Assembly: GCA_030770425.1 (NCBI GenBank) | Contig: JASJFT010000371.1 | Coordinates: 1 to 24,844, forward strand | DNA from: Darksidea phi | Taxonomy: Eukaryota > Ascomycota > Dothideomycetes > Pleosporales > Lentitheciaceae | Reading direction: 5' to 3' | DNA length: 24,844 bases | Shown: in pieces, positions 18,464 through 24,844 of the stretch | Layout of the letters: every line of letters begins with the position of its first letter | Position numbering within the stretch: the first letter of the stretch is position 1 | Notes under the pieces: model-generated | What the model saw: only the letters and a program-made list of their open reading frames with translations | Database searches by the model: none | What the model was told of the DNA's origin: nothing | Position numbers and translations under genes: made by a program

Positions 18464-18908
18464 AAATACTATCTTCTATTTATTACTCTTCTTAATATAT
18501 AATTAATAATATATCTTATAGAGATTAAGTTTTATAAAGATCTTAGTTCTAGATAACTAATCTAATATCTTACTTATAAGGGGTATAAGATAATAATTTT
18601 TAATTATTATCTTATTTAAACCCTTATAATTAATATATAATCGAAGTATATTATTAACTTTAAATATAAAAAGTATTAAAACCTCTATTAGAAACTTACT
18701 AGACCGAATCTAGTTCTTTTTTAAAAAGTTATTAAGATATTTTCTTAAAATCTTATATTTTCTTTTAGAGAGATTATAAATAGATAAATTTAATAGTATC
18801 TTTTTCTCTTTAAGATTAATAATTATAAAGTAAGGTATAAGTATAGTATATATATTTAGATCTATTAAAGTAGAATATTTCTATTAGTTCTATAAGTAGT
18901 TAGTAGTA

Positions 18909-18948
18909 ATTACTAGAATAGATTAGAAAAATTACTAGAATAGATTAG
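18909..18948. repeat. Two-unit 22-bp tandem repeat
   Basis: ATTACTAGAATAGATTAG occurs at 18909-18926 and again at 18931-18948. It lies just beyond the point where the inverted gypsy copy stops matching the + copy. Confidence 0.85.
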
Positions 18949-19531
18949 TAGTATTACTCTATTCGGATAGATAATATTTAAATATCTAATAGCTAATTAT
19001 TTTATACTACTATAGGATTATACCTAATTATAAAGATTATAGACTTTTTAGCTACTTCTCTAGTTATATTTTATTAAAATCTATTATACTATATAAATAA
19101 CTAATATAGTAACTAATACTTAGATTAATACTTTTTTTTTATATAGATAATATTCTTTCTACTAAGAATACTTCTATCTAGTATTAATATCTTTAATATA
19201 ATCTATTAGCCTCTTCTATACTTAATATAATAAAATTCTACTAGCTTTCTATAATTAATTTAAGAATAGTAGATAAAAGTACTAGTATTTATTATACTAT
19301 CTAGCTAGATATAAGAGAGCTTAAACTAGTTATAATAATAAACCTCCTATATAAAATAATACTTTCTCTTCTTCTTTAAAGTAACTTAATCTTAATCTAC
19401 TTTCTTAACCTTTATTACTAATACTAGTATCTAGCTTAAGTATTTTAAGTATACCTTTTATATTATAGACGAGCTTTACTACTTAGTTATTACTACTATC
19501 TTAATTAACCTTTTAAGTAAATAATAATCTA

Positions 19532-19771
19532 CCTTTTTCTTAATTATTATATTTTACTTAGTCTAATCTTTAGTATATTATACTAGTTTTACCTTTTTTT
19601 TAATTATTATACTCTACTTAGTTTAATCTTTAGTACGTTATATAGGATTTATCTTTCTCTTAACTATTATACTTTACTTAGTCTAATCTCTAATATATTA
19701 TTCTAGATCTATCTTTCTCTTAGCTATTATATTCTACTTAGTTTAATCTCTAATATATTATACTAGTTTTA
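19532..19771 (-). repeat. Four tandem 60-bp units (20 codons each on the minus strand)
   Basis: Units start at 19532, 19592, 19652 and 19712, each ending in a variant of ACTAGTTTTA or CTAGATCTAT. Differences are mainly C/T and G/A. A degenerate fifth unit may precede (TACTTAG at about 19490). Read on the minus strand, each unit gives a 20-residue block with a recurring RLD/RLN, VEY/VKY, EK pattern, and TAA/TAG where Gln or Trp would be expected. The period being a multiple of three favours a coding origin. Confidence 0.85.
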
Positions 19772-20900
19772 GATAATAATATAAGTATTAGTTATAATAT
19801 TAATCCTAATAAATATATCCTTACTATTAATAACTTTAAAGAAGCTAAATTTTATATATATAATCTCTCTTCTATTTTATCCTAAATTAATATTAATAAA
19901 AATAATTATTTAAATAACTAAGTAATATTAGACTTAAATAAAGTTCTAATTAGTAAGTTTTATAAAAAGTTAAATAAAGAGTAGATATAGATATATATTA
20001 TTTATAATTATTATTAGTTTTAGATTAGAATATATAACTATAAATACTTAATATATTATAATAATAGAGTTAAGTATTCTAATAATTTTAATTAGATTTT
20101 ACTTTATAAGACTATAAATAGTATAAACCCTAGTCTATTATTAATTACTTTTTTACTTTTAATAAATATAAAGAAGATACTAATAGCCTAAATATATATC
20201 TTTATAGAAATTTAGTAATATTATAATTTATAGTAGAAATATAGAGGTTATATCTACTATTTTATTATAAATATTAATTAAATATTTTATAAACTTTCTC
20301 TTTTATTTTTTAAATTAGATATTATTATTCTTAAGCTATCTTAATTAGACGATAATAATAGAAATATAATCGACTATTAATTTAAAAAGAACTTTAAGGT
20401 ATATTAGTATCTCGACTAAGACCTATAAATAAATATTAAATAGTTTAATTATATAATAATTAGAGAACTTTTTTAATTCTAGTATAAAATTCTATTAGTC
20501 TCTTCTTCCCCTTACTCCTATATTACTACCTTAATTACTAGGGTATTTACTAGCTATTCGAATTCTCTATACTCTACTAAGAACTTAAAGAAATAAATAT
20601 CTAGATTAGTATTACTAATTATCTATCGTAGTCTTATATTCTAATTATAAATAAAGATTTTATTTATTAAAGTTAAGACTATATTACTAGTTAGCTATAT
20701 TTCTACGTTAATACGGATATACTATACCGAGTACCTAAAGAAGAATCTTACTATCGAAGATAAGAAGATATAATATCTTAGTACTATCTAGTTCTACTAT
20801 TCTCTTATCTTCTAATTCTAGTTCTTATAGCTTCTTCTTTAAACGTCCCTTTACTTTCTTAGGAATATCGTTAATATTAATAATTATAGTTTAGTAAGTA

Positions 20901-21212
20901 GTATTTAACTTATTATAAGAGATTAGTCGACTTATTATACTTTATATAATATATAGTATTTAATTATATAAATAATCTTTTATACCTTTATATATAGTTA
21001 TTTAATATAATAGATAAGTACTACTTCTTTAGTTCGTATTTCTTAATTCGTATCTCTTAGTTCTAGTAGTTTTTCTCTTCTATATTCTATCTTCTTCCTC
21101 TAGACTATATATTAAGGCTTATATCGGATAAAACTAGTATTAGCTATCTACTATTCTACGGTTAGCTAATATTAAGCGTTCTACTCTTTTTATATATAGT
21201 TAAAATTTTAGT
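20901..21212. other. AT-rich RIP'd DNA, no gene seen
   Basis: No motif was assigned. Its right part may belong to the A-tailed retroposon whose 3' end follows at 21213-21309, as similarity to the bases before 24753 seems to extend weakly upstream. Confidence 0.4.
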
Positions 21213-21309
21213 ACTAGTCTTTAGATATATATAATTTATTATTAAGTAGAAAAACTCCTTTATAATAGTATAGTTATATAATATAACTTTTCCTTAAGAA
21301 AAAAAAAAT
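21213..21309 (+). repeat. A-tailed retroposon 3' end, copy 1
   Basis: It starts ACTAGTCTTTAGATATATAT and ends TTTTCCTTAAG followed by a run of A (about 21299-21308). It matches 24753-24844 along its length, with apparently only C/T and G/A differences plus a one-base indel before the A run. Two + strand copies ending in A suggest a non-LTR retrotransposon or SINE 3' terminus. Confidence 0.6.
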
Positions 21310-24300
21310 AAAAGATATATTAATTAGTTATACTTTAATAGTTATTCTTCTTAAAGTATAATTACTCTAATTACTATAATATTAAAATTAATTATAATAT
21401 TATTTAATAATTTCTTATAAATATATTTATTAATAATTAGTTTATTAAGATTAAGTATAATAATAGACTATACTTAATACTAGATATTAGACCTAATATA
21501 TAAGTAGACTATTCTAATTTATTCTATACTTCTATAGATACTCTCCTTATATAGATCGTATCTATTCTACTTAGAAATATAGCTAATATCTTATCTAATA
21601 CTAGTAGTACTTCTATAGTATCCTCTTCTTTATTAACTAATTCTAGTAGATTATATATAAGTTAATCTATATTAAAGAAGTTTATTAATAATATAGAGTC
21701 TAACTATAGTAGTTTAGATCTTACTAGCTTAGATAATAAAGATATAGAGATAGATATATTAGTTATATCTAATCTTCTTTTAGATATAAAGAAGTTTAAG
21801 ACTCTCTATTAATAAATATAAGATTAAAGAGAAGTTATATATCTTACTATAGATTCTATCTACTAGATATCTATTATAGAATTTAATAGTTAAAAGTCTC
21901 TTCTTAGTCTTATCTTTTTTATTTTCTATTTAATTAGTACTACTAATTTTATACGACCCTAGTAGTATATAATAAACTATTTTATATATATTTATTATAT
22001 TATATACTATAAAAATAGATAATTTATATACTACTTTTAGTTTTAATTTATTATATTTAATATCCTTTTATAGAGGTAGATTATAACTAAGATTAATTTC
22101 TTTATTAATTATATAATAGATATTAATTCTATTACTATAAAGGATATTAGGGCTATATTTAATAGCCCTAATAATAGTCTATAACTAATTAATTCTATTA
22201 TTTATTACTTTACTATAATTTAGGAATCTCGTATATATTAGATATAAAAGAATAAAAATCTTAAGATTATAGTATATTCTATCTTAACTCTCTCTAGATT
22301 AGAGACTAATACTAAGATTAATACTAATTATATTATAGATTTACTAGCTATTCTCTCTATATCTCTTTATTATATACTTTATTATAGATTATTATTAATA
22401 TAATCTACTATAATTTATACCTTAGTTTAAAGAGTAGAAAACTACTACTTTTATATAGTATACGCGATTTATTTAAGACTTTATCTAGAACTATTCTTAT
22501 ATTATATTATACTAGTTTTATTAATAATTTAAGTTCTTTAAAAAATATATTATTAAGTTAAAGTTTAGGATTATTAATTTATAGAATTAATATAGATAGT
22601 AAGAATATAAGAGTATTTATAATTATAGTCTTTATTTTTATTATTATACTTCTAGTCTAAACTATAAGCTAAATAGTTAGAGTATAAAGTTTTTAAGAAA
22701 CTAATTTACTTAGTATTAAAAATATTATATTAGTACTATTTATTCTAAACTAAATACTTAGGATATACTAAAAGATAAATTACTATTATTATTATTATTT
22801 AAGTAGATAATATTTAACTTTAGAAAGTTAGCCTTTATTTTTATTTACTATTATCTCTATTATTATTAGAATTTATATTATAAGAAGAAAAATAAGATAA
22901 TTAAGTAAAAGATTTATTACTTTAATATATTATAGTTACTTAACTTAGATTTATAATTTAAAAAGATTCTAAAAAAGATTTATCTTTATCTTTAATCTTA
23001 CTAAAATTATCCTTAATTTAATATATATAACTAGGTTATAGCCCTTAACTAGTATATAAATATAGATATCTAGTTCTATACTAGTATTATTAGAGTAATA
23101 GAGTATATAAAGGTTTATATTATAAAGAGAAAAATACGAACTCTATTATATAAAGAGATAGTAGTTTAAGTTTTTCTTTATTTAAATAATAAAAATATAC
23201 TTTTCTTTTTTACTTTTAAGCTCTTAAATAGGACTACTAATTAATAAAACTATAATATTTAAAAAGTCTATTATATTCTCTTTAATTTACCTCTAGTTTA
23301 CTACTTTTAAGTAATAGTTAATATTAATTATTATCTTAAGATAAAGTATCTTACTACTTTTATCTTTTAAAATTAGTAATAAGAGATAATTAATACTTTT
23401 AAAGATAATAGTAATAATTAAGTTTCTTTTTAGTAAAGTTAATTACTCTTTATTAAATATAAAGAGTAACTAGCTATACTTAAGAAAGTTAATTATCTTA
23501 ACTTTCTTTTTTATTAGATTTATTATTTATTTTTTAAGTATTAAACTTAAGTAAAGCTATATATCTTAAAGTACTATTCTCTTTATTTATCTATAGTATA
23601 TACTAAAGACTTTACTTATATTATACTAATACTTTATTATCCTTTCTATTTAATTAAGAATATTAAGTATATTAATAGTAAGAATTTTACTATTTATATA
23701 GAAATCTACTATAAGTATAAAACTTTATATATATATATATTTCTAGTACTTATTATAGACCTATAGAATTAAAGACTAAAGAAGAGAATTCTAAGTAGAA
23801 AAATATAGATTTAGAGGATAACTTTTCTTTTAATAAGTTAATAGTAAGGTATCTAGATTTATAAGGATTTATTATAAATAATAATAATATTAAAGACTAG
23901 TCTATTAATTAAGTAAAAGACTAGAATAATTCTATTTATAAAGATATATATAGACTTAACTTATTATATTATTAAAAGAATTAGAAGTATCTTTATTCTA
24001 TTAATTAGGTTATCTAGATTAATACTTTATCTAATACTCTCTAGTCTAAGTAATAGCTATTATATAATATATTAGTAAATTATAATATAACTTTTTAATA
24101 AAGTAATTTTTCTTCTTAACTTCTTATTAACTTAAATAGTATAGATAGTACTAGTTAGATATATATAATAAAGATAACGTTAACTACTTTAATAGAGATT
24201 ATAAAAATTCTTAGTAAGAAACCCCCTATTACTTATTATATACTAATTAATATAGTAGTCTTTCTTATATTAGAGAGAATAATTAATTCTAGATTCTAGA

Positions 24301-24752
24301 TTCTAATCTTACTATAGGATAGTAATCTCTCTTTATTAGTATCTATTACTCTTTAGTAGATCTAAGTATTATTTAAGAATATTTAATATATTATTATTAA
24401 TAAAAAATTTATAGTTAGTTTAAGTATTCTTTTCTAAATATATATATAATATTATAAGATTTAACTAAAATAATAATTACTTTCTTTTACTAAAGTAAAT
24501 ATTATATTAGTTAAAATTTTTTATTAATTCTCTTTAGTTATATATAGACTATTATTTAATAACTTCTATACTTTAAATCTTACTAATATTAAGAATTAAG
24601 CTCTTTATCTTAAATTTCGTTATATAATTATCTTAGATATTATTATATAGTAATAAAATAATATATAAATAACTTTTTAAGAAGTTCTTATATATATTTA
24701 TATTAAAGAACTAAGATAAGCTAATTAAATTCTACTTATAACTTAATATTAT
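21310..24752 (+). other. Unidentified RIP'd DNA, possibly the body of a non-LTR retroelement
   Basis: About 3.4 kb without a surviving ORF, placed between two direct copies of an A-tailed end. If the right copy is a 3' terminus, this should be its body on the + strand. I looked for RT (YADD-like), endonuclease and RNase H landmarks and found none I would defend. CpA and TpG are essentially absent. It contains one strong 11-bp hairpin at 22146-22172. Confidence 0.35.
22146..22172. repeat. 11-bp perfect inverted repeat (hairpin)
   Basis: ATTAGGGCTAT at 22146-22156 and ATAGCCCTAAT at 22162-22172 are perfect reverse complements around a 5-base loop. The GGGC core is unusual in this AT-saturated stretch. 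No T-run or other sign of a terminator role. Confidence 0.8.
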
Positions 24753-24844
24753 ACTAGTCTTTAGATATATATAGTTTATTATTAAGTAGAAAAACTCCCC
24801 TATAATAGTATAGTTACGCAATACAGCTTTTCCTTAGAAAAAAA
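24753..24844 (+). repeat. A-tailed retroposon 3' end, copy 2, cut by the window edge
   Basis: Direct repeat of 21213-21309. It keeps CpA and CpG in its last 30 bases (GTTACGCAATACAGC) where copy 1 has the TpA forms, so it is the less mutated copy. The A run reaches the end of the window. Confidence 0.65.

Larger units (their letters stand above)
15452..18850 (-). pseudogene. pol: RIP-degenerated chromovirus pol, inverted copy interrupted by a SINE
   Basis: The reverse complement matches the + copy in long blocks. Examples are 15455-15560 with 12480-12560, 15948-16050 with about 11960-12080, 16250-16375 with 11640-11770, and 18570-18650 with 9930-10010. It covers RT to mid-integrase. The RT catalytic motif reads Y-L-D-N, with the second Asp changed to Asn at 17778-17780. 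The offset between the two copies jumps by about 550 bp across 17915-18455, where the SINE sits. Upstream on the minus strand (above 18850) the two copies diverge, so they are related but not identical elements. Truncation at 15452 removes the integrase C-terminus and chromodomain. Confidence 0.82.
18851..20900 (-). pseudogene. Probable gag/protease part of the inverted gypsy relic
   Basis: The minus strand directly upstream of the RT relic should encode protease and Gag. It shows lysine/glutamate-rich partial frames, a 20-residue tandem repeat (19532-19771) and a TLKKKRKYYFI segment near 19340-19385. In that segment tyrosines could be RIP'd Cys/His of a zinc knuckle. No protease DSGA/DTGA motif could be secured. 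The assignment rests on position and orientation more than on motifs. Confidence 0.35.

Noticed and set aside
15059..24235. Shared 15-mer AGAAACCCCCTATTA near 15059 and 24220
   Set aside because: The match does not extend on either side, so it is likely coincidence in low-complexity AT-rich DNA.
24130..24640. + strand frame with relatively few stops
   Set aside because: It reads Ile/Leu/Tyr-rich with no recognisable motif; such stretches occur by chance when C and G are nearly absent, and TAG/TAA still interrupt it.
6262..24844. CRISPR array, bacterial operon or mitochondrial DNA as an explanation of AT-rich repeats
   Set aside because: There are no spaced identical repeats, no ribosome-binding patterns, and the relics are fungal transposons with CpA-specific decay; mitochondrial genes or tRNAs are absent.

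Overview
The window looks like a repeat-dense, heterochromatic stretch of a filamentous ascomycete (Pezizomycotina) genome. Three things point there: a Ty3/gypsy chromovirus with an integrase chromodomain, a Fot1/Pogo-type DNA transposon, and a strong signature of repeat-induced point mutation (RIP). From about 6262 to the end, CpA and TpG are almost absent and TpA is extremely common. In 12001-12300 I count no CpA and no TpG. No open frame of useful length survives in those 18.6 kb. I see no host gene.

Layout. 1-6261 is the 3' part of a relatively young chromovirus on the + strand; its 5' LTR and gag start lie outside the window. It holds a gag frame broken by ten TAA/TAG codons. This is followed by a canonical -1 frameshift signal (slippery A AAA AAC abutting the gag stop, then an 8+7 bp H-type pseudoknot). 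Next comes an intact pol frame (protease, RT, RNase H, integrase, GPY/F, chromodomain). A minus-strand ORF for a Zn2Cys6 plus coiled-coil protein overlaps the end of pol. A polypurine tract and a 435-bp LTR (TGTTA...TAACA) with a 54-bp tandem duplication in U3 close the element. 6699-8551 is a RIP-ruined Fot1/Pot2-like transposon with TIRs and a TA target duplication. 9315-9480 is a small island that escaped RIP.

From 9.5 kb on are older, AT-saturated relics: a + strand chromovirus pol (about 9700-13100) and a related copy in inverted orientation (core 15452-18850, probably with gag up to about 20.9 kb). The inverted copy is interrupted by a tRNA-related SINE (17915-18455) with a 10-bp target duplication, and the empty site is visible in the + copy. 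A four-unit 60-bp tandem repeat (19532-19771) lies in the presumed gag of the inverted copy. A roughly 95-bp, A-tailed sequence occurs twice, 3540 bp apart (21213 and 24753), and looks like retroposon 3' ends.

How it fits together. Chromodomain integrases of this clade are known to steer insertion to H3K9-methylated chromatin, and RIP'd DNA is a typical seed for that mark, so a young chromovirus next to RIP wreckage is expected. The features most worth following are the frameshift pseudoknot, the antisense zinc-cluster gene and the SINE with two tRNA-like modules.
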